64,000 bases of DNA from CAWBLP01 sp963789495 (lineage in GTDB: Bacteria > Pseudomonadota > Alphaproteobacteria > Acetobacterales > Acetobacteraceae), in assembly GCA_963789495.1 (NCBI GenBank), contig CAWBLP010000025.1, positions 62,001-126,000 on the forward strand. The letters run 5' to 3'. The translations under genes were made by a program, and so were the position numbers. Each line of letters begins with the position of its first letter. The stretch's first letter is position 1. The notes below the pieces were generated by a model. The model was not told the origin of the DNA. It made no database searches and worked only from the letters and a program-made list of their open reading frames with translations. Below are positions 1 to 7,369 of this stretch, in pieces.

Positions 1-34
1 AACGAGGAACAGGTAACCCAAACCCCCGACTTGC

Positions 35-1679
35 CTAAATTGCCAAAGGTCCGGCGTTTGATTGGGTCAACGGCTGCCTGCCTCGGATCAGGTCCGAGGC
101 ACGTTCGGCGAGCATCATGACAATCGCGTTGATATGTGCCGACGGCATATCGGGTAATGCCGCGGCGTCGACCACCCGTAGACCTTCGACGCCGCGAACC
201 CTCAAGTCCGGATCCAGCACACTATTCGAACCGCGCCCCATTGCGCAGGTCCCCAGCGGATGATTGACCGTGATCACTTCGCCTTGAATCCATTCGTCGA
301 TTTCATCGTCGGTCTTCAGCTCCGCCGAAGGGGCGATCCTTTTTCCCCGAAATGCATCCATCGGCTTCGTGTTCGCGAGTTCTTCCACGATACGATATCC
401 CCTTCGTAGCGTCGTCATATCGGCTGGGTCCGAGAGGAAATTGTTTACGACGCGGACAAGCTGTTTGGGATCGGCTGAGCGGAGGGTGATCTCGCCGCGA
501 CTGCGCGGATGAAGAAGAACGGGGTTGGCAGCGAATATGTCCTGATAGGGCGGCGTCACCATAGGAAACCATATGCTTGGGACGAGCGGCGCGGCCAGGA
601 ACAGGAACTCAATATCGGGCGCCTCCAGATCAGGCGTCGTCTTGAGGAAAGCCTTCAGACCAGCCGGCAGGGTCGTGGCTGGGCCGGTCCGCAACAGCCA
701 TGCCTGCGCCATGGCCACGGCGACACGGTCGGCGCGCATCAGACGCCCGAATGGGCTGGTGCCAACGCGCGACCATCTCACCCGAATCTGCAGATGGTCC
801 TGCAGGTTTCGTCCGACCGGAAGGTCGACAAGCGCTACGATGCCGTGATCTCGCAGATGACTGGCCGGTCCTATGCCTGAGAGCATGAGCAGTTGCGGCG
901 AGTTGAAGACGCCGCCGCAAAGGATCACTTCGCGAGAGGCTTCGGCATGAAATCGCTTGCCGCGCGTTATGAAGTCGACGCCGGTTGCACGACCGCCGCT
1001 GATCGTCACTTTGGTTGCGAGAGCGTTCGCTTGTAGCGTCAGGTTCGATCGGCTCAGAGCAGGCTTCAGATAGGCCGAGGATCCTGATGTCCTTCGGCCA
1101 TCCTTGATGGTCCACTCGCTGGCGCCGAAACCGATGGGATTTGCGCCGTTGGGATCGTCCGTGATCGGCCATTGGACAAGTCTCGCGGCCTCGAGCCAGG
1201 CACCGAAGAGGGGATCAGCGCCGTGGGTGCCCTCGGTACCCAACGGACCTGACCCACCGCGCCATGCGCTCTCGCCCTTCTCCCAGGATTCGCTCCTTTT
1301 GAAGTAGGGAAGTACAGTCCGCGAACGACCATCCTGTTGCACCCTCGCGGGCCCACCGATCGAAGTCGGCGCGATGACCACGGGTGTAAGCCATGACGTT
1401 GATTGAACCCGAGCCGCCCAGCACTTTTCCGCGTAGCAAAGTCAGTCGCCGGTTGTTCAGGTATGGTTCGGGCTCTGTGGTGTAACCCCAATCGAACATC
1501 TTATGTTGCTGGAGCTTGCCGAGGCCGAGAGGGATCCGGATGTACGGATGGCTGTCATTTCGGCCGGCCTCGAGCAACAGGACCGTCGCTCCGTCGTCTT
1601 CGGTCAGACGGCGCGCCAACACGCATCCGGCGGAACCGGCGCCAACGATGATGTAGTCGTAGCCGCCAGCAATGGCCAT
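35..1679 (-). pseudogene. GMC-family FAD oxidoreductase (choline/alcohol dehydrogenase type), one frameshift
   Basis: The N-terminal frame starts MAIAGGYDYIIVGAGSAG, the Rossmann FAD-binding GxGxxG of glucose-methanol-choline oxidoreductases. It reads on to the conserved region before LPYFKRSE. At about 1317 the frame changes: removing one T from the coding strand restores FADVLPYFKRSE, the usual GMC wording. The second frame carries the rest, including a GIGPASHL stretch and the C-terminal NHPLGTCAMG segment that holds the catalytic His region. Full length would be about 548 residues, normal for the family. The start at 1679 is preferred over 1700 because the FAD motif follows at the usual distance. 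Substrate cannot be told from sequence. The single +1 change may be a sequencing error. Confidence 0.85.
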
Positions 1680-1808
1680 GACCGTTGCGTCCCGACACAT
1701 TGAAGCAGTCTCACATCGCCAGAGCCCGGCCCTTGCGTGTTCGTCGGCTCATCTTGCGCGCAGGGGAACGATATCATCAATCGCAGCTGGATCTTCGAAG
1801 GAGATCAA

Positions 1809-2098
1809 TCACACCGGCAGTCGGATGCGTTGCCCGATCTCCGCGCGAATCGCACTGGAAGCTTTCCAGTTCTGACCCAGGCCCATCCCGCCGTCGATAA
1901 CGATGTCATGGCCGGTGATGAAGCGCGATGCGTGGCGGGCCAGAACAACGCGGCACCCGCCACGTTCTCCGGAAGTCCTGCGCGCGGAATAGGCTGGATC
2001 GTCGCGACCAAGTCTCTGATCCCTGCGGTGGCACCGCACGCTTGGCTGGACGGCAGATCGCTTGTCCTTGGCAAAGATCCCGGTCACGATCCCGTCGG
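1809..2098 (-). pseudogene. Remnant of a short-chain dehydrogenase/reductase (SDR) C-terminus
   Basis: On the minus strand one frame gives IQPIPRAGLPENVAGAALF and a neighbouring frame continues with SRFITGHDIVIDGGMGLG. These are the typical end of a classical SDR: the loop after the catalytic Lys helix, then the ITG...IDGG motif. A third frame upstream gives DGIVTGIF. At least two frame changes separate the pieces, and no N-terminal Rossmann TGxxxGxG or YxxxK motif is visible upstream. It is therefore a truncated, decayed gene. It lies head to head with the dodecin gene and downstream of nothing recognisable. Confidence 0.7.
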
Positions 2099-2230
2099 AC
2101 CATGATGGCAAAGGCGAGCCTTTGCTGGGGGTTCCCGGGGGCACCGCCCCGGACGAGGTTCGGCACAACGCCCGGAACCGAGACGGCGTCAGCCGGTTAA
2201 GGCATAGTCGCAATCCGGAGGGGATGCATC

Positions 2231-2443
2231 ATGTCAGATCACGTCTACAAGATCGTCGAGCTGGTCGGTTCGTCAAGCACCAGCCATGCGGATGCGATCG
2301 AAACCGCCATCGCCCGAGCGGCGAAGACGCTGCGGCACCTGCGCTGGTTCGAAGTGGTTCAGATGCGCGGCGAAATCGAGGACGGCCGGATCCAGTATTA
2401 CCAGGTGACCTTGAAGGCCGGGTTCACCCTCGACGACGAATAA
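2231..2443 (+). CDS. Dodecin family flavin-binding protein
   Basis: This 70-residue protein matches dodecins, small alpha/beta proteins that form hollow dodecamers and store or buffer flavins. The opening VYKIVELVGSSSTSHADAI and the RWFEVVQMRG stretch are diagnostic. Trp39 corresponds to the flavin-stacking Trp and Gln58 (YYQVTL) to the flavin-contacting Gln of characterised dodecins; this assignment comes from family knowledge. A strong ribosome-binding site (GGAGGGG) sits about 8 bases before the ATG at 2231. The gene stands alone between an SDR remnant and a convergent CHAP-protein gene, with only 9 bases before the latter's stop. Length is typical for the family. Confidence 0.93.
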   Translation: MSDHVYKIVELVGSSSTSHADAIETAIARAAKTLRHLRWFEVVQMRGEIEDGRIQYYQVTLKAGFTLDDE

Positions 2444-2452
2444 CGGCGCGGT

Positions 2453-2998
2453 TCAGCCGCCGGCCGCCATGCGGATCGCGCGCGCCGTGGCGGCGATCAG
2501 TTGGTCGTGCGAAGGCGGCTGGTCCGGCCGGATGAAGCCATAGGCCGGGTATGCGGTGGTGCCCATGGTGTCGCTGGGCGGCCACCACACCCGCACCAGG
2601 CTCCAGTCGTTGTACGGCGACACGTCGACGACCGGCTGGTCTTCGGTGACGCGGTCGTGCACCCAGTTCGCCTGGGTGACCAGCACCTCCCGCTCGGACA
2701 GCACGCGGGACACCACGGCGACGTGCCCATAGCGGAGCCGGGAACTGCGGCGGAACACCAGCAGCGTGCCTTCATCCGGAGCGTGGGTGCGGGCGTAGCG
2801 CCCGTCCGCCTGCTGCCACCACTCGGCGGCGGCGCCGGACAGCTGCACCCCGGTCAGGGCGGGTGCGAAGGGGGCGCATTCCGCCTGCACCTGATAGCCG
2901 GCCGAGGCACCCGCGCGGCCGTAGCCAGACGTGCTGCTGGATGCGCAGGCCGAGAGGCCGAACAATCCACCCAGCAGGATGGCAAGCTGCAGGCGCAT
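2453..2998 (-). CDS. CHAP-domain lipoprotein, probable cell-wall amidase/endopeptidase
   Basis: The protein starts MRLQLAILLGGLFGLSACASS, a lipoprotein signal peptide with a LSAC lipobox, so it is probably anchored in the outer or inner membrane facing the periplasm. Mature residues contain the CHAP catalytic pattern: Cys in QAECAPFAP, His in RYGHVAVV and Asn in QANWVHD. CHAP domains (NlpC/P60-like) cleave peptidoglycan peptides or glutathionylspermidine-type amides. The start at 2998 is chosen over 3025 because it puts the hydrophobic signal directly at the N-terminus. About 181 residues, a single-domain form. No operon partner is visible, and the promoter must lie in the 100 bases up to the convergent CoA-transferase end at 3097. 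Confidence 0.88.
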   Translation of the reverse strand: MRLQLAILLGGLFGLSACASSSTSGYGRAGASAGYQVQAECAPFAPALTGVQLSGAAAEWWQQADGRYARTHAPDEGTLLVFRRSSRLRYGHVAVVSRVLSEREVLVTQANWVHDRVTEDQPVVDVSPYNDWSLVRVWWPPSDTMGTTAYPAYGFIRPDQPPSHDQLIAATARAIRMAAGG

Positions 2999-3096
2999 CT
3001 GCGTCGCCTCCGATGAACCGGTCATCTGCCCGTTATTTCAGGGCAGGCCGACGCAACGTTAGCGTGGTGTCTGCGAGTGGTGCAATATGCTATTGA

Positions 3097-4293
3097 TCAG
3101 GTGAGGTTTTTCGGCTGCCCGAGCAGTGTGTGCAGCACGTGGTCGGTATGCGCGCCCGGCGCAGGGCCGGGCCAGGCCACAACTGATTTGGGCGGATCGC
3201 CGTCCAGGCGGATCACCGGTCCCGGGTGCAGGGTGGTGCCGATCAGCGGGTCGTTCACCGTCTGCACCGCCTGGCGGGCGCGGAAATGCGGGTCCTGGGC
3301 GCAATCGGCGATGTCGTACAGCCGGGAGCAGGGGACGTCTGCTGCTTCCAGCCGCGCTTCGGCGTCGCGCGCCGGCAGGGTGCGGGTCCAGGCGGCGATG
3401 GCCGTGTCCAGCGCGTCGCGATGGGCGCAGCGATCGCCGTTGGTGGCGTAGCCGGGGTCGGTGGCGAGTTCCGGCCGGCCGATCGCCTGCATCAGCCGGG
3501 CGAAGATCAGGTCGGAATTGCCGGCGATGCAGAGGAATTTGCCGTCGGCGCAGGGATAGGTGTTGGTCGGCGCGGCGGTCTGGATGGCCGCTCCGACCGG
3601 CTGCCGGATCCGGCCATCCATCGCGTACTCCGGCAGCATGCCCTCCATCAGGCTGAACACGCTATCGACCAGGTTCACATCGATGATGCGGCCGCGCCCG
3701 GTGCCGGTGGCGTCGCGCTGCCACAGCGCGGAGAGCAGGCCGATCGCGGCATACAGCCCCGCCAGGTCGTCGCTGATCGAGATGCCGCAGCGCGGGGGTG
3801 GCAGCTCCGACGCGCCGGCCGGATGGCCGGTCAGGTGCCGCAATCCGCCCATCGCCTCGCCGATGGCGCCGAAGGCGGGCTTGTCGCGATAGGGCCCGTC
3901 CTGGCCGTAGCCGGAGATGCGGGCGATCACCAGGCGCGGGTTGGCCTGGTGGAGCACGTCGGGGCCGAGCTGGAGGCGTTCGAGCTGGCCGGCGCGGAGG
4001 TTCTCGACCAGCACATCGGCACGGGTGGCGAGCTGCAGGGCGACATCGCGGTCCCGCTTCAGGTCGAGCGTGACGGACAGCTTGTTGCGGCCGTGGATGC
4101 TGAACCACACGGAGTTGCCGTTGATCGCTTCGCCCCAGCCGCGAAACGGGTCGCCGCCGGGCGGCTCGACCTTGATCACCTCGGCGCCAAGGTCGGCCAG
4201 TATGCGGGTGCAGAACGGCCCGGCGATGTAATGGCCGATTTCCAGCACCTTCAGGCCGACCAGCGGGCCGATCCGCGGAGAGGGCAGGGTCAT
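3097..4293 (-). CDS. CaiB/BaiF (family III) CoA-transferase
   Basis: This 398-residue protein has the family III CoA-transferase fold signature. It opens with LKVLEIGHYIAGPFCTRILADLGAEVIKVE and continues with GGDPFRGWG and NKLSVTLDLK. The ISDDLAGLYAAIG segment supplies the catalytic Asp that forms a mixed anhydride with the acyl group in this family. The C-terminal part (DVPCSRLYDI, DPHFRARQAV) is also typical. Family members move CoA between carboxylic acids, for example succinate to another acid; the actual acids here are unknown. The gene is monocistronic with about 390 bases upstream before the toxin-antitoxin remnant. Length is normal and the frame is intact, unlike the second CoA-transferase at 14.8-16.0 kb. 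Confidence 0.9.
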   Translation of the reverse strand: MTLPSPRIGPLVGLKVLEIGHYIAGPFCTRILADLGAEVIKVEPPGGDPFRGWGEAINGNSVWFSIHGRNKLSVTLDLKRDRDVALQLATRADVLVENLRAGQLERLQLGPDVLHQANPRLVIARISGYGQDGPYRDKPAFGAIGEAMGGLRHLTGHPAGASELPPPRCGISISDDLAGLYAAIGLLSALWQRDATGTGRGRIIDVNLVDSVFSLMEGMLPEYAMDGRIRQPVGAAIQTAAPTNTYPCADGKFLCIAGNSDLIFARLMQAIGRPELATDPGYATNGDRCAHRDALDTAIAAWTRTLPARDAEARLEAADVPCSRLYDIADCAQDPHFRARQAVQTVNDPLIGTTLHPGPVIRLDGDPPKSVVAWPGPAPGAHTDHVLHTLLGQPKNLT

Positions 4294-4468
4294 TCGATGC
4301 TCCGTTCGTGTATTCGTGAATGAAAATCGTGGAGAACAGGCGGCAAAAACACGCGTTCGTTAATCCTTCATAAGAACCTTCATCCCATATTCCTGTCAGG
4401 AAGCCGGTTCGCCGGCGCCCTGTTTCCTCCCCGATGTCGCGCATCCGATGAGATCGCGCGGCCACCTT

Positions 4469-4505
4469 GGGCGGTGCGGCGCAAAGCCGCACCGCCCCTT
4501 TTCTT
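4469..4505 (+). terminator. Strong intrinsic terminator with no obvious upstream gene on its strand
   Basis: A perfect 12-bp stem (4469-4480 pairs with 4486-4497) closes a GCAAA loop and is followed by CTTTTCTT, so it would terminate plus-strand transcription. The only gene upstream is on the minus strand, which leaves 4300-4468 as a possible short non-coding transcript. That stretch contains TTTCCTCCCC at 4423-4432, close to a motif in the candidate small RNA at 11.1 kb, and a small hairpin GCCGGTTCGCCGGC just before it. Confidence 0.6.
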
Positions 4506-4680
4506 GCGCGACGCTGGGCGTGGCAAGATGTCCGGCGATGGCGCGTCCCGGCCCAAGATGCGTCCCGGTACAAGAAGGGCGTGGCGTTGCGCGCCGCCTG
4601 CTCGATCACCCGAACGACGTGATATCTTCGCACTCATTGATGCCATTGCGACGCACCGCGATCAGACGAAGCCGCGACCG

Positions 4681-4941
4681 GTGAGCAGCATCACGATCCG
4701 CAGCCCCGAGCCGGCGATCAAGGAACGGCTGCGCGTCCGGGCCGCCCGGCACGGCCATTCCGTGGAAGCTGAGGCTTGCAGCACCCCGTAGACCGCCCTC
4801 ACGGTCCATGCCGGCAAGCCGCCGTCCAGCTCCTGCGAGCGCGTCCACGTCCGGGTCGATCCTTTGGGCGGCATCGATCTGGCGCGTCCGCCCCGAGGCC
4901 AGCGCGGGACCCGCCCGGGTTCGACTGATGCCCGCGTTTGA
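4681..4941 (+). pseudogene. FitA/VapB-like ribbon-helix-helix antitoxin remnant, in-frame stop
   Basis: From a GTG at 4681 the frame reads SSITIRSPEPAIKERLRVRA, then ARHGHSVEAEA. This is the N-terminal ribbon-helix-helix DNA-binding domain of FitA-type antitoxins (usual form: xSxTIRNLDxxxKxRLRxRAARHGRSMEEEAR). A TAG at 4789-4791 interrupts it. The same frame resumes with a stretch ending VDPLGGIDLARPPRGQ, which matches the toxin-neutralising C-terminus of FitA antitoxins (FGGVDLxLPPR). Total length, about 86 codons, is normal. One nonsense codon within otherwise recognisable homology indicates a recently inactivated antitoxin. Confidence 0.7.
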
Positions 4942-5012
4942 CTGGCGTTCGTCCCCGATACCAACGCCCTGTCCGCCATCATGGGCAGCCAACCGGCGCC
5001 GCTTTGCTGGCG
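4942..5012 (+). pseudogene. Start of a FitB/VapC PIN-domain toxin, truncated
   Basis: Directly after the antitoxin stop, the frame reads LAFVPDTNALSAIMGSQPAP. This corresponds to the N-terminal beta-strand and first catalytic Asp of PIN-domain toxins (FitB/VapC: xxLLDTNVLSExxxPxP). The similarity fades after about 25 codons, where the sequence runs into the end of the convergent hydratase gene. Only the first part of a toxin of about 140 residues is left. The order antitoxin then toxin with no gap is the normal operon structure. Loss of the toxin body would free the antitoxin from selection, which fits its internal stop. Confidence 0.55.
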
Positions 5013-5798
5013 TCAGGCCAGGTGGAATTGCACCGGGGGCAGGGGGGCGAACTCTACCGTTATCACCGCCGGGCCAGTCAGCCACACCGGCGGCGTCACG
5101 CTGCCCAGCATGATCACTTGGCCAGCCTTCAGTCCCCCGAACGCCTCGGCGACCGCAGACCCGGCCAGCCAGGCCAGCCCGTTCAGCGGATGGCCCATTA
5201 GGTCCGCACCCACGCCCCGGTCGCGCTCATGACCGTCCACGATGATGCGGCCGGCGAGCGTGCCGAGGTCAAGGTCGCGCCAGTCCTGCGTGCCTGCCGC
5301 CCCGACCACGGCCGCTGCGTGGAAGACCTGATCGGCAATTAGCGTCGGCGTGCCCAGTTCGGCGAGGTTGCCGTAGCGATTCTCCACCAGCTCGATCGCC
5401 GCGACCAGTTCGCCAACCGCATCGGCCGCCTGCTGCGGCGTGCAGGGACCCGGCGGCAGGTCGCGTGCGAGACGCACCGCCAGCTCGCACTCCACGCCCG
5501 GGTGGACATGGTCCGCGTAGCGCAGCGTCACGCCGCTGGGATGCACGTCGCCGGTGGCCATGAAGCCGGCGGCCGGTCCGTCCAGGCCGAGATAGGCCTG
5601 CATGCGGGATCCGGTTGCGCCGATCTTGAAGCCGCCCGGCGCGGCGGCGCCGACCCGACGGGCAAGCGCGAACTGGGCAGCGGCGCCTTCGGCCACCGAG
5701 CGCGGCGCGATCGCCTCGGGCAGCCTGGCCACCCCGGTACGGCCCTGGCGCGCCTGGTGCAGCGCGGCGGCGGTGTGGTCCGGATCATATCCGCTCAT
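5013..5798 (-). CDS. 2-keto-4-pentenoate hydratase/FAH-family protein
   Basis: This 261-residue protein matches the hydratase branch of the fumarylacetoacetate hydrolase superfamily (2-keto-4-pentenoate hydratase, 4-oxalocrotonate decarboxylase). Visible signatures are GGFKIGATGSRMQ, the metal-ligand segment HPGVECELAVRLARDLP, and the mid-domain AAIELVENRYG. These enzymes add water to enol/keto dienoates in meta-cleavage catabolism, but isolated members of unknown substrate are common. Its start codon overlaps the stop of rlmB by four bases (ATGA), so the two are translationally coupled. No other aromatic-catabolism genes are nearby, so pathway assignment is open. Confidence 0.85.
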   Translation of the reverse strand: MSGYDPDHTAAALHQARQGRTGVARLPEAIAPRSVAEGAAAQFALARRVGAAAPGGFKIGATGSRMQAYLGLDGPAAGFMATGDVHPSGVTLRYADHVHPGVECELAVRLARDLPPGPCTPQQAADAVGELVAAIELVENRYGNLAELGTPTLIADQVFHAAAVVGAAGTQDWRDLDLGTLAGRIIVDGHERDRGVGADLMGHPLNGLAWLAGSAVAEAFGGLKAGQVIMLGSVTPPVWLTGPAVITVEFAPLPPVQFHLA

Positions 5799-7183
5799 CC
5801 CTGCGCTCCGGTCTGCCTGCCGAGTTCATATAGCGCGACCGCGGCGGCTGCCGACACGTTCAGACTGTCCAGCAGCCCGCCGGCTGTCCCGGGGGCGATG
5901 CCGGGCATGCGCAGGCCGGCGGTCTCGTCGCAGGTCTCCTTGGTGAGCCGGCGCAACCCCTCGCCCTCGGCACCGAGCACCAGCGCGACGCGGCGGTCGG
6001 CGAAGGCTGGACCCGACAGCGCGGCGCCGGCGGCGTCCAGGCCGATGCACCAGATATTCGCCGCCTTCAGCGCGATCAGCGTGCGGGCGATGTTGACGGC
6101 GCGCAGCAGCGGCATCGTCTCCAGCGCGCCGGAGGCGGCCTTGGCCAGCGCGCCGGTCTCCACCGGGGCGTTGCGGTCCTGGGTAATCACCGCGGCGGCG
6201 CCGAACGCGGCGGCGGAGCGCAGGATGGCGCCGACATTGCGCGGGTCAGTGACCTGGTCGAGCACGATGATCGGACCTTTCCGGTCCAGCGCGTGCTGCA
6301 GGCTGGGCGGGGGCAGTGTGTCGGCGAGCAGTGCGGCACCCTGATGGGCGATGTCCCGGCCCAGCAGGTGGTCCAGCCGGCCGCGATCGGCCCGTTCCGC
6401 CGGCACCGACCAGGGGGGTGGCAGGCGCTGGGCGAGAGTTGCCTCGGCTTCCTCGCTCAGGATCAGGCGCCGCAACCGGCGGGCCGGGTTGGCGAGGGCC
6501 GCGGCCACGGCGTGCTGGCCGTACAGCCAGACGGTGCCGCGCGGTGCGTCCGGTTCATGCCGCGGCGATGCGGATTGCGGCTGCGGACGCGGGCCACCGT
6601 GGTGCGGCGGGCGCGGACGGTCGCTGCGCTGCGGCTGGTTGCCGTCGCGGTCGTGTCGGGGCCGGGCGTCTTGGCCCTGCGGACGAGGGGACTGGCCGGG
6701 GCCGCCATGTCGCTGCCCACCGAAGCCCGTGCCCTCGGTTCGGCCGCCCTGGTTGAACCCGCCCCCCGGGGATCGGCCGCCATGGCTGAACCCGCTGCCC
6801 TGGTCGGCGCCGGTGCGGTGCCCGCCGCCGCTCTGGCCGGCGTTGCGGTTGCCGGTGTCGCGGTTGCCAGCGTCGCGGTTGCCGGTGTCGCGGTTATCGG
6901 CGTCACGGTCGTACGGCCGATGGCCTTGGTTGGCCCCGCCGCCACCCGCGCCGGACCGTGGGCCCTGGCCGTGGCTGCGATAGGGCTGCCCGCTTCCGCT
7001 CGATCCGCCGCCACCGGTTCTGGCACCACCGCCCGAACCGCCGCCGCGCCCTGGATTGTCGCTGCGCCCGCCGCCGCCTTGGCCGAACGGGCGGTTCGAT
7101 CCACCGCCCGGGCCGCGTGCTGGACCGCGACTGCCGCTTGGGTTCCCGGAGCCGCCGGGTCGATTGCCATGAGGAGGTTTCAT
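5795..7183 (-). CDS. rlmB: 23S rRNA 2'-O-methyltransferase RlmB (SpoU/TrmH family) with a long Gly/Arg-rich N-terminal extension
   Basis: The C-terminal 230 or so residues are a SpoU methyltransferase: WLYGQHAVAAALANP (substrate-binding domain), IVLDQVTDPRNVGAILRSA (motif 1), LVLGAEGEGLRRLT (motif 2) and SLNVSAAAAVALYEL (motif 3, the SAM-binding knot). RlmB methylates G2251 in the peptidyl-transferase P loop. Usual length is about 250 residues, but here some 220 extra N-terminal residues are Gly/Ser/Arg/Asn rich with short NRDTGNRDAG repeats (bases about 6840-6905). This is a disordered, RNA-binding-like tail. The ATG at 7183 (MKPPHGNRP) is preferred to 7264 because the upstream codons look like leader. 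The gene overlaps the downstream hydratase by four bases. Confidence 0.92.
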   Translation of the reverse strand: MKPPHGNRPGGSGNPSGSRGPARGPGGGSNRPFGQGGGGRSDNPGRGGGSGGGARTGGGGSSGSGQPYRSHGQGPRSGAGGGGANQGHRPYDRDADNRDTGNRDAGNRDTGNRNAGQSGGGHRTGADQGSGFSHGGRSPGGGFNQGGRTEGTGFGGQRHGGPGQSPRPQGQDARPRHDRDGNQPQRSDRPRPPHHGGPRPQPQSASPRHEPDAPRGTVWLYGQHAVAAALANPARRLRRLILSEEAEATLAQRLPPPWSVPAERADRGRLDHLLGRDIAHQGAALLADTLPPPSLQHALDRKGPIIVLDQVTDPRNVGAILRSAAAFGAAAVITQDRNAPVETGALAKAASGALETMPLLRAVNIARTLIALKAANIWCIGLDAAGAALSGPAFADRRVALVLGAEGEGLRRLTKETCDETAGLRMPGIAPGTAGGLLDSLNVSAAAAVALYELGRQTGAQG

Positions 7184-7282
7184 TGCGCGCGGGTATAGCG
7201 GTGCTCGCGGAAACTGCCCAGAGACCGGCTGCCGGGTTCGTTGACGCACGCGGCAAATCGCCATACATCCCCTGACCCGTGC

Positions 7283-7368
7283 GGAGGGGTGCCCGAGTGG
7301 CTAAAGGGGACGGACTGTAAATCCGTTGGCGCACGCCTACGTTGGTTCGAATCCAACCCCCTCCACCA
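7283..7368 (+). tRNA. tRNA-Tyr (anticodon GTA), CCA encoded
   Basis: The acceptor stem GGAGGGG (7283-7289) pairs with CCCCTCC (7358-7364), followed by discriminator A and encoded CCA. The anticodon loop is CTGTAAA with anticodon GTA. The T-stem GTTGG/CCAAC encloses TTCGAAT. The long variable arm (GTTGGCGCACGCCTAC region) marks a class II tRNA, as bacterial tRNA-Tyr is. An IS66 element starts two bases after the CCA and duplicates eight bases spanning the end of the gene, so the mature tRNA sequence is kept intact. Confidence 0.97.
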
Positions 7369-7369
7369 T

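Noticed and set aside
2062..2535. A 157-codon frame overlapping dodecin
   Set aside because: The dodecin frame has a strong ribosome-binding site and all family residues; the other frame is Arg/Pro-rich shadow sequence.
6840..6905. Short tandem repeats that could suggest a CRISPR or minisatellite
   Set aside because: They are 15-base coding repeats for the NRDTG/NRDAG tail of RlmB, with no spacers and no cas genes nearby.
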